Positions 8,430 to 16,788 of a DNA stretch of 64,000 nt are shown here, in pieces. Each line of letters starts with the position of its first letter. Positions within the stretch are counted from its first letter, which is position 1. The position numbers were made by a program, and so were the translations under genes. The stretch comes from Palleronia marisminoris (lineage in GTDB: Bacteria; Pseudomonadota; Alphaproteobacteria; Rhodobacterales; Rhodobacteraceae). Under the pieces are notes generated by a model. That model had not been told where the DNA came from, ran no database searches, and saw nothing but the letters and a program-made list of their open reading frames with translations. The stretch covers positions 124,001 to 188,000 of the forward strand of contig NZ_FWFV01000003.1 of assembly GCF_900172315.1 (NCBI RefSeq), given 5' to 3'.

Positions 8430-9311
8430 ATGAGTAACGGCATGCAAAAATTCGAGACGCGACAAGGCGACGCATGGTCAACAGGCACCGGAAAGGCGCT
8501 GTCCGCCGCCCGGAAAAGCGAGAATTTCCCCGTCGCATCGGTCCTTTTGCCCCGTGATCTGCGGCCATCGGTCCTGGCGTTCTACGACGTGGTGCGGTCC
8601 GCCGACGACGTCGCCGACGATCCCGCCCTGTCGCGGGAAACGAAGCTCGCACGCCTCGACCTGATCGATCGCGCCCTGGCCGGCACCGCAACGTGGCAAC
8701 CGGCCGGGGCCCTGCAACTTGCGCTCGCGCAGGCGGGGCGTCCCGGCGCCATCCGTCACGCCACGAAGATGCTCGTGGCTTTCCGTGCCGATGCCGAGGG
8801 GAATATCTGCCGCGACTGGGAAGACCTGCGCGCCTATTGCGAGCATTCCGCCGTGCCGGTGGGCCGGTTTCTGCTGGAGCTGCATGGCGAAGGCGACGCG
8901 CCTTGCGCGGCATCCGACGGCTTGTGCGTGGCGCTGCAGGTGCTCAACCACCTGCAGGATCTCGGGTCCGACTGGTGCAAGCTGAGGCGCCTCTACCTGC
9001 CCCTCGACTGGATCGAGGCGGAAGGCGCGTCACCGGATGATCTGCGGGACGCGCAGCTTACCCCGGCGCTGCGGCGGGTGCTCGACCGGACGCTCGATGC
9101 AACCGACGCGGAACTGGCGCGCGCCGCCGCCCTGCCCCGGCTGATCCGTTCGCGCCGTCTCGCGGCCGAGACGCGGGTGATCCTGTCCCTCGCGCGGCAC
9201 CTGTCCGCACGGCTGAGACGCGAGGATCCGCTGGCATCCCGCGTCGCCGTCACTCGCGCCGCGGCCCTTCGCGCCGGCACGGCGGGCCTGACCCGGCTGG
9301 TGCGCGCGTGA
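8430..9311 (+). CDS. hpnC: HpnC, hydroxysqualene synthase of the squalene pathway
   Basis: Member of the squalene/phytoene synthase superfamily, 293 residues. The family's first aspartate-rich motif is RSADDVADD (residues 57-64) and the second is NHLQDLGSD (173-181); the LQDLGSD form is typical of HpnC rather than CrtB. The N-terminal SENFPVASVLLPRDLRP stretch is also an HpnC signature. In the three-enzyme route HpnD makes presqualene diphosphate from two FPP, HpnC converts it to hydroxysqualene and HpnE reduces that to squalene. It is translated from ATG 8430 (ATG 8442 possible) and overlaps hpnD by GTGA. There is no hopanoid cyclase nearby, so the squalene probably feeds the adjacent desaturases. 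Confidence 0.9.
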   Translation: MSNGMQKFETRQGDAWSTGTGKALSAARKSENFPVASVLLPRDLRPSVLAFYDVVRSADDVADDPALSRETKLARLDLIDRALAGTATWQPAGALQLALAQAGRPGAIRHATKMLVAFRADAEGNICRDWEDLRAYCEHSAVPVGRFLLELHGEGDAPCAASDGLCVALQVLNHLQDLGSDWCKLRRLYLPLDWIEAEGASPDDLRDAQLTPALRRVLDRTLDATDAELARAAALPRLIRSRRLAAETRVILSLARHLSARLRREDPLASRVAVTRAAALRAGTAGLTRLVRA

Positions 9312-10174
9312 ACATCTCGAACGACAGGTCGATGACGGATCCGGCCATGCGGCTGATGCCCGAGGAGATCGTCCTGGGCTCGGGAAGCTCGTTCCGGTTC
9401 GGAATGCGCCTGCTGCCGGCCGGGCGGCGGCAGGCGATCATCGCCATCTATGCCTTTTGCCGCGCCGTGGACGATATCGTCGACGGCCCCCTGCCCCATG
9501 CCAGCAAGATCGCCGGGGTGGATGCCTGGCAGCGCGAGCTGGAGCTTGCCGCCCGCGGCGCGGCGAGGACGCCGGTGGGGCAAGACCTGACCCGCGCCAT
9601 CGTCCGGTTCGACCTGCCGCTCGAGGAATTCGCGCTCGTCATCGATGGGATGCGCATGGATCTGTCCGGCATGGTCGCGCCCGATCGCGCGACCTTCGAC
9701 GCCTATATCCGCCGGGTCGCCGGTGCCGTGGGCATCCTGTCGATGCACGTGTTCGGCGCCTGGCGGGGCGAGACCTCGCGCCGTTTCGCCCTGTCGCTGG
9801 CCCGCGCGCTGCAGATGACGAACATCCTGCGCGACGTGGAAGAGGACGCAGCCTTGGGGCGGCTCTATCTACCCGCCGATCTGCTGGACGATACGGGCGT
9901 GCCGCACGATCCCGTCCGCGTTCCCGGCGCGCCCGGCCTTCCCGAGGTTCGTGCACGGCTCGCGACCGAGGCCCGCGCCGCCTTCACCGAAGCCCGGCGC
10001 GAGATCCCGAACCATTCCCGGCTGCGCCTGTCGCCTGCGCTTCTGATGATGGGGCCCTATGACAGGCTGCTCAGGCGCATCGAGGCCGACCCCTCGCGCG
10101 CGCCGGCCCACCGTGGCGGCATCGGCAAGGCCTGTGACGGGATCCGTTGCATGGTCCGGCCGGGCCGCGCGTAG
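9308..10174 (+). CDS. hpnD: HpnD, presqualene diphosphate synthase
   Basis: Squalene/phytoene synthase superfamily enzyme of 288 residues that condenses two FPP into presqualene diphosphate. The metal-binding motifs are DDIVD (residues 55-59, in FCRAVDDIVD) and DVEED (176-180, in TNILRDVEED), and GSSFRFGMRLLP near residue 25 is typical of HpnD. It starts at GTG 9308, overlapping the hpnC stop, and ends three bases before hpnE. The C-terminal LLMMGPYDRLLRRIEADP region fits HpnD better than CrtB. A bifunctional phytoene synthase is less likely because hpnC and hpnE flank it. Confidence 0.9.
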   Translation: MNISNDRSMTDPAMRLMPEEIVLGSGSSFRFGMRLLPAGRRQAIIAIYAFCRAVDDIVDGPLPHASKIAGVDAWQRELELAARGAARTPVGQDLTRAIVRFDLPLEEFALVIDGMRMDLSGMVAPDRATFDAYIRRVAGAVGILSMHVFGAWRGETSRRFALSLARALQMTNILRDVEEDAALGRLYLPADLLDDTGVPHDPVRVPGAPGLPEVRARLATEARAAFTEARREIPNHSRLRLSPALLMMGPYDRLLRRIEADPSRAPAHRGGIGKACDGIRCMVRPGRA

Positions 10175-10177
10175 GTC

Positions 10178-11416
10178 ATGCGACGTGTCCATGTGATCGG
10201 CGCCGGTCTGGCGGGACTTTCTGCGGCGCTGCGGCTCACCTCGGCGGATGTCGAGGTCGTGCTGTGGGAGGCGACCGGCCGCGCCGGCGGGCGATGCTGG
10301 AGCTTCCATGACAGCCAGCTGGATCGGCTCATCGACAACGGCAATCACCTCGTATTGTCCGGCAACACCGCGGTTCTGGATTATTGCCGGCGGATCGGCA
10401 GCTTCGACCGGCTACGGATCGCCCCGGAGGCCGCCCTTCCCTTCGTCGACCTTGCGGACGGCGCGCGCTGGACCGTCAGGGTGCCCGACGGTTCGCGCGA
10501 CCTGCTGCAAGGGGGCCTTAGCCTGCCGCCCGGGGTTGGGGCCGGGGCGCTTCTCGATACCGCGCGCCTGCTGAGCGCCGGGGCGACCCGCACGGTCGCG
10601 GACGTGATCCGGCCCGGTGGTCCTGCCCGAACGCGGCTGTGGGATCCCCTGTCGCTCGCCATCCTGAACGCCTCGCCCGAGGACGGTGCGGCGCACCCCC
10701 TCGCCGCCGTTCTGCGCCGGACGGTTCTGCGGGGGGCGGCGGCGTGCCGGCCGGTCACGATGCCGGACGGGCTGGGCCCGACGCTGGTAGAGCCGGCGCT
10801 CGCCACGCTTGCCGCGTCCGGATGCGTCCCGCGCTTCCGCAACCCCTTGCGCGGCTTGAAGAAGCAGGACGGGCGGATCAGCGCCCTTGTCTTCGACGCC
10901 TCCGAGGTTGCGCTTGGCCATGACGAGCGGGTCATCCTCGCGGTGCCGGCCCCGGCGGCGGGGCGGCTGCTCGAACTGCCCGCACCGGCGGCGGGACAAT
11001 CGATCCTGAACGCGCATTTCCGAATTTCGCCGGAACCGCCCGTCGAGACGTTTCCCCTGCTTGGGGTGCTGTCGGGGCTGGCCCAGTGGATCTTCGTGCG
11101 CGGCGACGTGGTCTCGGTCACCGTCTCGGCGGCCGACGGGGTAGAGATGCACGACTCCGACGCCACACTCGACCGGCTCTGGACCGAAACGGCGGCCGCC
11201 CTGGCGATCCAGGGACGGCCGGTGGCACGGCGGCTTCTGCGCGAGAAAGCCGCGACGTTCTCGCCCGCTCCCGCGGAGCTGGCACGGCGTCTGAAGTCCG
11301 GCACGCCGTGGGAAAACCTGCACCTCGCCGGAGACCATGTCGCGTCGCCCCTCCCTTCGACCATCGAGGGAGCCATCGCCTCGGGCGACGCGGCAGCGCA
11401 GAGCGCCGTCGCGTGA
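10178..11416 (+). CDS. hpnE: HpnE, squalene-associated FAD-dependent desaturase/reductase
   Basis: Amine-oxidase/CrtI-like flavoprotein of 412 residues. The N-terminal Rossmann motif VIGAGLAGLSAALRL is followed by AGGRCWSF and the HpnE signature LIDNGNHLVLSGN. The C-terminus carries NLHLAGDHVASPLPSTIEGA, a block nearly invariant in HpnE and close to the FAD site. The enzyme reduces hydroxysqualene to squalene with NADPH. It starts at ATG 10178, three bases after hpnD, and completes the FPP-to-squalene module. About 200 bases without a clear terminator separate it from the oxidase locus. Confidence 0.92.
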   Translation: MRRVHVIGAGLAGLSAALRLTSADVEVVLWEATGRAGGRCWSFHDSQLDRLIDNGNHLVLSGNTAVLDYCRRIGSFDRLRIAPEAALPFVDLADGARWTVRVPDGSRDLLQGGLSLPPGVGAGALLDTARLLSAGATRTVADVIRPGGPARTRLWDPLSLAILNASPEDGAAHPLAAVLRRTVLRGAAACRPVTMPDGLGPTLVEPALATLAASGCVPRFRNPLRGLKKQDGRISALVFDASEVALGHDERVILAVPAPAAGRLLELPAPAAGQSILNAHFRISPEPPVETFPLLGVLSGLAQWIFVRGDVVSVTVSAADGVEMHDSDATLDRLWTETAAALAIQGRPVARRLLREKAATFSPAPAELARRLKSGTPWENLHLAGDHVASPLPSTIEGAIASGDAAAQSAVA

Positions 11417-11617
11417 AGCCCGCCTTGGCCAGCATACTGGAACCTTTGCTGCCGTGGCGCGGTTGTTTTTTTCAAGGCGCCGCACCGTGTCGGGCCGCAC
11501 ATATACGCGCCTATCGACTTGCATAGAGCGGCCTTCGCCGGGACAGTGGCCTCGATTGCCCACGACACCTAGGGCGGCCGTACGCGGCTTGCGTCGCATC
11601 AACGGGGAGCAGATCCG

Positions 11618-12316
11618 ATGGACGGGATTTACTGCGGGCCTCCACCGCTGCCGGCCCAACTCTGGACGAGTTGGAACTTCGACCCGCCGCTCATCGCGGC
11701 GCTTCTGGTGCTGGCCGTGGCGGTGCGCCACGAGCGCGCCGGGCTGCTGGCGCTCGGCGCGCTCGTGCTCGCCTTCGTCTCGCCGCTGTGCGCACTGTCT
11801 TCGGCGCTGTTCTCGGCGCGGGTCGTGCACCACGTCCTTCTGGTCGCGATCGCGGCGCCGCTGCTTGCATCCGCGTGGCCGGGCCGGCGCCCGGGAAGTC
11901 CCGCCCTGCCCTTCGCGGTCTCGGCCGTGACCCTGTGGGCTTGGCACATCCCGGCCGCCTATGACCTCGCCCTTGCGAATGTCGCCGTCTATTGGGTGAT
12001 GCAGATCACGCTTCTGGCCAGCGCCGTGTGGTTCTGGCGCGCCGTGCTGGCCGACATCGGGTCGCCCGTCGACCGGCTGTTCTTCATCGTCGCCGGCTTC
12101 GCGCAGATGGGGATGCTGGGCGCGATCCTTACCTTCGCGCCGGGCGCGCTCTATGCCGCCCATGCCGTCGCGCCGTTCTCGTGGGGGCTGACCCCGCTTC
12201 AGGATCAGCAGCTCGGCGGGCTGCTCATGTGGGTTCCGGCCGGCATTCCCTACGCGGTGGCGGCGATCCTGGTGGCGCGGCGCAGCTGGTCGCGCCTTGC
12301 GGGTGCCGCAACATGA
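11618..12316 (+). CDS. ctaG: CtaG-family (caa3-type) oxidase assembly membrane protein
   Basis: Polytopic membrane protein of 232 residues, about seven hydrophobic segments, matching the caa3_CtaG family (distinct from the Cox11 copper chaperone also called CtaG). Seen: ITPL-region CSPLCALSS-type helix, VVHHVLLVAIAAPLLA with paired histidines, LWAWHIPAAYDLAL, and a C-terminal DQQLGGLLMWVPAG motif conserved in the family. It is needed for assembly of some heme-copper oxidases, possibly by copper delivery. ATG 11618 follows GGGGAG. The stop overlaps the next gene's ATG (ATGA), and oxidase subunits follow, so the gene opens the terminal oxidase operon. Confidence 0.85.
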   Translation: MDGIYCGPPPLPAQLWTSWNFDPPLIAALLVLAVAVRHERAGLLALGALVLAFVSPLCALSSALFSARVVHHVLLVAIAAPLLASAWPGRRPGSPALPFAVSAVTLWAWHIPAAYDLALANVAVYWVMQITLLASAVWFWRAVLADIGSPVDRLFFIVAGFAQMGMLGAILTFAPGALYAAHAVAPFSWGLTPLQDQQLGGLLMWVPAGIPYAVAAILVARRSWSRLAGAAT

Positions 12317-12825
12317 TCGAATGGATCCTGGCAACGGTGCCCATCCTCAAGGGGGTGCATATCGCGGGCCTGACGATCTGGTGTGGCGGGCTTCTGGCGC
12401 TGCCACTGATGCTCGGGCGCCATCACCCCGGAATGGAGGCCGAGGATTACGACCTCATCCGGCGTGCGGTCCACACGACCTACACGATGTGCGTGACGCC
12501 AGCGGCGGTGATCGCGGTCATCGCCGGGACGTGGCTGATCTTCACGCGCGAAGCCTTCGTGCCGTGGCTTTACGCCAAGCTTGCCTTCGTCGCCCTGCTG
12601 GTGCTCGTGCACGCCTGGTTCGGCCATCTGATCGTTCAGGCTGCCGAGGAGCCTCAGGAGCATACGCCCCCCAAGGCGTACCTCCTGATCTCGGCGGCGC
12701 TCGTTCCCGTCATCGCCATCCTGTTCCTGGTGCTCGCGAAGCCCGCGCTCGGCTGGATCAGCTTCCCGGACCTGCTGCTCGAGCCGCGGAACAATCAGCT
12801 GCTCTTCGACGTGCCAAGACGATAG
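12313..12825 (+). CDS. HemJ/CopD-like four-helix membrane protein
   Basis: Protein of 170 residues with four hydrophobic helices. The pattern LKGVHIAGLTIWCGGLLALP, then a conserved TPAAVIAVIAGTWL segment and YAKLAFVALLVLVHAWFG resembles UPF0093/HemJ (protoporphyrinogen oxidase) and the related CopD fold; both place a conserved His in the first helix. In this position, between ctaG and oxidase subunits, a role in heme or copper supply to the oxidase is likely, but true HemJ activity is not established. It overlaps ctaG by ATGA, and its last 31 bases overlap the convergent DUF2231 gene. Confidence 0.65.
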   Translation: MIEWILATVPILKGVHIAGLTIWCGGLLALPLMLGRHHPGMEAEDYDLIRRAVHTTYTMCVTPAAVIAVIAGTWLIFTREAFVPWLYAKLAFVALLVLVHAWFGHLIVQAAEEPQEHTPPKAYLLISAALVPVIAILFLVLAKPALGWISFPDLLLEPRNNQLLFDVPRR

Positions 12826-13319
12826 TCAAAGACGAGCTTGCCCCCATGCCAACCCGTGAATGCCACCATGCCCGCGCAGAGTGCCGACAGGAGGATGCCG
12901 TAAGGCAGCACCGCCTCTTCGAAGCCGTAGAGCCGATGGCCCCAGTTCGCGCCGAGCAGGGCAAGAAGCGTCACCGCGATGATGAAATGCGTCCAGGCCG
13001 CCGCGCGCACCCGGATGCCGGGAACCAGCAGAAGTTCGGCCGTGCCCGAGAAACCGGCCAGCATGCCGAAGAGGAAGCCCGTCCCGGCCGCCCACATGCC
13101 CGCGCGCGCCCAGAACACGTCGCCGGACCACCAATAAAGCAGGTCCGCCCCGAAGACGCAGAAGGCAAGCGCCACGGGGAACGCCACGCTCATCGCATGG
13201 ATCGGGTGGCCGTGCAGCGAGATCCGCGACTCCGTTTGCTGAAAGCCCGCCATCTCGCCGATAGGGTCGACCAGCTCTTCTTCCCCTTTGCCTTCGTTCT
13301 GGGTGTTCTCGGTCGCCAT
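12795..13319 (-). CDS. DUF2231-family membrane protein
   Basis: Membrane protein of 174 residues with an acidic cytoplasmic N-terminus and four hydrophobic segments. SLHGHPIHAMSVAFPVALA, with the HPIH pair, and the later AAAWTHF and TGWHGGKLVF histidines are typical of DUF2231, whose helices may hold heme. It is often found beside terminal oxidase genes. It is encoded opposite to the oxidase genes and embedded among them: its 3' end overlaps the HemJ-like gene, and its 5' end overlaps the region where the subunit II N-terminus must start. The ATG at 13319 is well placed by homology of the MATENTQ-like leader. Function unknown. Confidence 0.75.
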   Translation of the reverse strand: MATENTQNEGKGEEELVDPIGEMAGFQQTESRISLHGHPIHAMSVAFPVALAFCVFGADLLYWWSGDVFWARAGMWAAGTGFLFGMLAGFSGTAELLLVPGIRVRAAAWTHFIIAVTLLALLGANWGHRLYGFEEAVLPYGILLSALCAGMVAFTGWHGGKLVFDYRLGTSKSS

Positions 13320-13994
13320 GTCGCCTCGCTTTCTCGTCCATTTCTCGCGTGCCTAACGCTCGGGCTTCTGGCCGGTTGCGAGGGGGCCTTGTCGACCGTC
13401 GATCCGGCGGGACCCGCGGCACGCACAATTGCAACCCTCTGGTGGGTCATGCTCGTCGGCGCGAGCGTCATCTTCGGGTTCGTCATGGTGCTTCTTGTCC
13501 TGGCATTCCGCAAGCACGACGACGCCCCGCGCGAGAGGCTCTGGATCGTGAAGCTCGGACTCGTCTTTCCGATAGCCGTGCTCCTGGCGCTTCTGGCCTA
13601 CGGTCTTTTCGTCGGAGAACGCCTGCTGCCGCGGCAGGGGGCGGATGTGGTGAGCGTCAAGGCCGAGGGCAGGATGTGGGCGTGGCGGTTCTCTTACGCC
13701 GACGTGGAAGGGCGCACGACCCAAGGCGTCCTGCACATCCCCGCCGGGGTGCCCGTCGATGTCGCGGTCACCAGCGTGGACGTCGTCCACAGCTTCTGGG
13801 TGCCGCGGCTCGCCGGCAAGCTTGACGCCATACCGGGGCATGTCAACGTGCTCCGGATCGAGGCGGACGAACCGGGCACCTACCACGGGCGCAGCGCCGA
13901 GTTCAGTGGCGAAGGCTACGACCAGTTCGCCTTCACCGTGGTCGCTCACGATGACGCCGAATGGCGCTCCTTTCTGGCAGGCGAGATCGAATGA
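13236..13994 (+). CDS. Heme-copper oxidase subunit II without CuA ligands; start uncertain
   Basis: Subunit II of a terminal oxidase: a lipoprotein-like LGLLAGC signal, two transmembrane helices (TLWWVMLVGASVIFGFVMVL and GLVFPIAVLLALLAYG), then a cupredoxin domain with EGRMWAWRFSY and VDVVHSFWVP. The CuA-binding block normally reads CxxxC with His and Met; here it is GRSAEFSGEGYDQFAF, so both cysteines are serine and the His/Met are gone. Quinol oxidases (CyoA) show the same loss, so the electron donor is probably quinol. No ATG/GTG/TTG lies close upstream of the signal peptide in frame; TTG 13236 or GTG 13212 are the nearest, and ATG 13318 is out of frame. The true start is unresolved. The stop overlaps subunit I by ATGA. 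Confidence 0.78.
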   Translation: MLKARHLADRVDQLFFPFAFVLGVLGRHVASLSRPFLACLTLGLLAGCEGALSTVDPAGPAARTIATLWWVMLVGASVIFGFVMVLLVLAFRKHDDAPRERLWIVKLGLVFPIAVLLALLAYGLFVGERLLPRQGADVVSVKAEGRMWAWRFSYADVEGRTTQGVLHIPAGVPVDVAVTSVDVVHSFWVPRLAGKLDAIPGHVNVLRIEADEPGTYHGRSAEFSGEGYDQFAFTVVAHDDAEWRSFLAGEIE

Positions 13995-16471
13995 AAGCAC
14001 TCGAACGGCACCGCAGGATGACCGAGACCTGGGCCTCTGACCCGGGGTTCAAGGGATGGTTCTCGACCGTGAGCCATACCGATCTCGGTCGGATGTTCCT
14101 CGTCACCGCGTTCTTCTTCTTCCTCGTCGGCGGCATCCTGGCGATGCTGATCCGGGCGCAGCTTGCCACGCCCCATTCCGCCTTCGCCGGGCCCGAGATC
14201 TACAACCAGCTCTTCACGATGCACGGGACCATCATGATGTTCCTGTTCGCGATCCCCACCTTCGAGGGGCTCGCGGTGTATCTTCTGCCCAAGATGCTGG
14301 GCACCCGCGACCTCGCCTTCCCGCGGCTGACCGCCTACGGCTACTGGTGCTACGTCTTCGGCGGGTCGATGCTTCTGTTCTCGATGCTGTTCGGCATCGC
14401 GCCGGACGGGGGCTGGTTCATGTATCCGCCGCTGACGGGGCCGCTCTATTCGCCGGGCATCAACACCGATTTCTGGCTGATCGGCATCACCTTCGTCGAG
14501 ATCTCGGCGATCGCGGCGGCGGCCGAAATCACCGTGTCGATCCTGAAATACCGCGCGCCGGGCATGTCGCTCGACAAGATGCCGATCTTCGCCTGGTACG
14601 CGCTCGTCACAGCGCTGATGATCCTGACGGGCTTCCCGCCGCTGATCCTCGGGTCGGTGCTGCTCGAGGTCGAGCGCGCCTTCGGCCTGCCCTTCTTCCA
14701 GGCCGAGCTGGGCGGAGACAGCCTGCTGTGGCAGCACCTGTTCTGGCTGTTCGGCCACCCGGAGGTCTACATCATCTTCCTGCCGGCCGCCGGCGTCATT
14801 TCGACCGTGCTTCCGGTGATGTGCCGCACCACGCTGCTGGGTTATGGCTGGATCGTCGCGGCGGCGGTGGCGCTGGCCTTCCTGTCGTTCGGCCTGTGGG
14901 TGCACCACATGTTCACGACGGGCATCCCGCATATGGGACTTGCCTTCTTCTCGGCCGCATCGACGCTGGTGGCGGTGCCGACAGGGGTGCAGATCTTCGC
15001 ATGGATCGGCACGATGTGGAAAGGGCGGCCGGATCTGCGGCTGCCGATGCTCCACATCCTGGGCTTCTTCATCACCTTCGTGATCGGCGGCCTGACCGGC
15101 GTGATGGTCGCGGTGGTGCCGTTCGACTGGCAGGCGCATGACACCGCCTTCGTGACGGCGCACCTGCACTACGTCCTTTTCGGCGGCTTCGTCTTCCCGA
15201 TCCTCGCCGGGCTCTATTACTGGCTGCCGCATTTCACCGGCAGGCTGCGGTTCTTCCGCCTGGGCGAGCTTGCCTTCGTGCTGATCTTCGTCGGCTTCCA
15301 CGTGACCTTCCTGGCGATGCACTGGGTCGGCCTTCTGGGCCAGCGGCGGCGCATCTCGACCTACCAGCCCGAGGACGGGTGGACAGTGATCAACCTCATC
15401 TCGTCCATCGGCGGGTTCGTCGTCGCCCTCGGCATCGGGATCGTCATCATCGAGGTGATCCTGCACGCGGTGGCCGCCCGGCGCAGCGCCCGCAACCCGT
15501 GGGGCGCCGGATCGCTCGAATGGGCGATGCTCACGCCGGCGCCGGCCTACAATTTCGCAAGCCTGCCCCACGTGACAAGCCGCAATCCCCTTGCCGACAA
15601 CCCGGACCTGGCGGTCGAGCTTGCGCAGGGAAAAGGCTATCTTGCCGCCCCCAGCCGCTGGCGCGAGACGCTGACGGTCGAGGTGGCGAGCGGGAAGCCG
15701 GACTACCACGTCATCTATCCCGGCAACACGCGGCTGCCGATCGTGATGTCCGCGGTGACGGGCATCTTCTTCCTCTCGCTCCTCGTTAAGTTCTACTGGA
15801 CCGTGCCAGTCGCCGTGATCGGGGTCGCCGTTCTTGCGTGGCGCTGGGTCTGGGAGCTGGGGCGCAAGGACGACCTGCCGGCGCAGTCCATCGGGCACGA
15901 CGTGGAGTTGCCGAACACGGTCGCGGTGGATCACGCGCCAGGCTGGTGGGGTTCGCTGTTCCTTCTGACGGCGAACGCGACCTTCTTCGGCTCGCTCATC
16001 TTCGGCTTCGCGTTCCTGTGGACGGTTGCCCCCGGCTGGCCGCCCCCGGTCTGGTTCGAGCCCTCGGCGATCGAATTGGGCCTGGGGATACTCGGCGGAC
16101 TTGTCGCCGTGGTTGCCATGCGCCTTGCGCTGCGCGCGAATGACCGCGCACGGTCGCCGCTGCCGATGCTCGGCGTTGCATTTGCCGGGACGCTCGCCGT
16201 CGCGGCTGCGTGCGGTCTGCTGATGCTGCGCACACCGGCTCCGGCCGAGCATGCCTACGGTGCGACCCTCCTCGTGATGGGGGGCTACGGCCTCTTTCAC
16301 GCGGCGCTCGTTTCGCTGATGGTCGTCTTCCTCATCGCGCGCGTCAGCCGCGGTTTCACCTCGCCCGTGCGACGCGCCGAGTTCCCCATCGTCGTCCTCT
16401 GGACCGACTACCTGGCGCTTGTCGGGGCGTTCACCCTTCTGGCCGCACATCTGACGGGATATCTCGCGTGA
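13991..16471 (+). CDS. Fused heme-copper oxidase subunits I and III
   Basis: Fusion of 826 residues. Residues 1 to about 560 are subunit I, with all metal ligands visible: low-spin heme His in LFTMHG, CuB His and the cross-linked Tyr in LFGHPEVYII, the paired CuB histidines in WVHHMFTTG, and heme histidines in TAHLHYVLFGG. Residues about 620-826 form a subunit III-like bundle (GWWGSLFLLTANATFFGS and following helices). It reduces O2 to water and pumps protons across the cytoplasmic membrane. Such I-III fusions occur in caa3/bo3-type oxidases. ATG 13991 overlaps subunit II, and the stop overlaps the next small gene by GTGA. The CuA-less subunit II next door favours quinol as donor. Confidence 0.92.
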   Translation: MKALERHRRMTETWASDPGFKGWFSTVSHTDLGRMFLVTAFFFFLVGGILAMLIRAQLATPHSAFAGPEIYNQLFTMHGTIMMFLFAIPTFEGLAVYLLPKMLGTRDLAFPRLTAYGYWCYVFGGSMLLFSMLFGIAPDGGWFMYPPLTGPLYSPGINTDFWLIGITFVEISAIAAAAEITVSILKYRAPGMSLDKMPIFAWYALVTALMILTGFPPLILGSVLLEVERAFGLPFFQAELGGDSLLWQHLFWLFGHPEVYIIFLPAAGVISTVLPVMCRTTLLGYGWIVAAAVALAFLSFGLWVHHMFTTGIPHMGLAFFSAASTLVAVPTGVQIFAWIGTMWKGRPDLRLPMLHILGFFITFVIGGLTGVMVAVVPFDWQAHDTAFVTAHLHYVLFGGFVFPILAGLYYWLPHFTGRLRFFRLGELAFVLIFVGFHVTFLAMHWVGLLGQRRRISTYQPEDGWTVINLISSIGGFVVALGIGIVIIEVILHAVAARRSARNPWGAGSLEWAMLTPAPAYNFASLPHVTSRNPLADNPDLAVELAQGKGYLAAPSRWRETLTVEVASGKPDYHVIYPGNTRLPIVMSAVTGIFFLSLLVKFYWTVPVAVIGVAVLAWRWVWELGRKDDLPAQSIGHDVELPNTVAVDHAPGWWGSLFLLTANATFFGSLIFGFAFLWTVAPGWPPPVWFEPSAIELGLGILGGLVAVVAMRLALRANDRARSPLPMLGVAFAGTLAVAAACGLLMLRTPAPAEHAYGATLLVMGGYGLFHAALVSLMVVFLIARVSRGFTSPVRRAEFPIVVLWTDYLALVGAFTLLAAHLTGYLA

Positions 16472-16788
16472 CCGATATTCTGCGCATCCTGATCTCTCCG
16501 CTCGTTTGGCTTGCCTCGTTCAGCGCGGTCTATGGCCTGCACGGGCTGATCTGCGGTCACGGGATCGAGGGCGATGTCCTCGGCTTCCCCCTGCAACGCG
16601 TGTTGATGGTGGCGGCCTACGCCGCAGCGATCCTGTTGCAGGTGATGCTGGTCGCCGGGCTTTCCGCGCAGCGGTTCTCGTCGCCCTCCGCCTTCGTGCG
16701 GTTCGTCAGCCGGGTGACCGCCTGGGTCGGTCTCGTAGCGACGGTCTGGTCGCTGCTGCCAGTGGTCACCACCACGTACTGCCTCTGA
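16468..16788 (+). CDS. Small membrane protein of the oxidase operon
   Basis: Protein of 106 residues with three hydrophobic segments (about residues 5-27, 44-64 and 80-103), starting at GTG 16468 which overlaps the fused subunit gene (GTGA). I do not recognise a named family; conserved-looking features are LHGLICGHG and the C-terminal VTTTYC. Tight coupling to the subunit I-III gene suggests a small oxidase subunit or assembly factor comparable in position to subunit IV of bo3/aa3 oxidases. Assignment by context only. Confidence 0.65.
   Translation: MTDILRILISPLVWLASFSAVYGLHGLICGHGIEGDVLGFPLQRVLMVAAYAAAILLQVMLVAGLSAQRFSSPSAFVRFVSRVTAWVGLVATVWSLLPVVTTTYCL

Noticed and set aside
9308-10174. 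Reading hpnD as crtB (phytoene synthase)
   Set aside because: Flanked by hpnC and hpnE in the canonical order, with HpnD-type N- and C-terminal segments.
10412-12334. Long minus-strand frame opposite hpnE and ctaG
   Set aside because: Spans two well-supported plus-strand genes; product is low-complexity Arg/Gly/Pro.
13946-16450. Very long open frame on the minus strand opposite the oxidase subunit I-III gene
   Set aside because: Its product is a compositional shadow (Arg/Glu/His/Asp repeats) and the plus strand encodes a complete, motif-rich oxidase.
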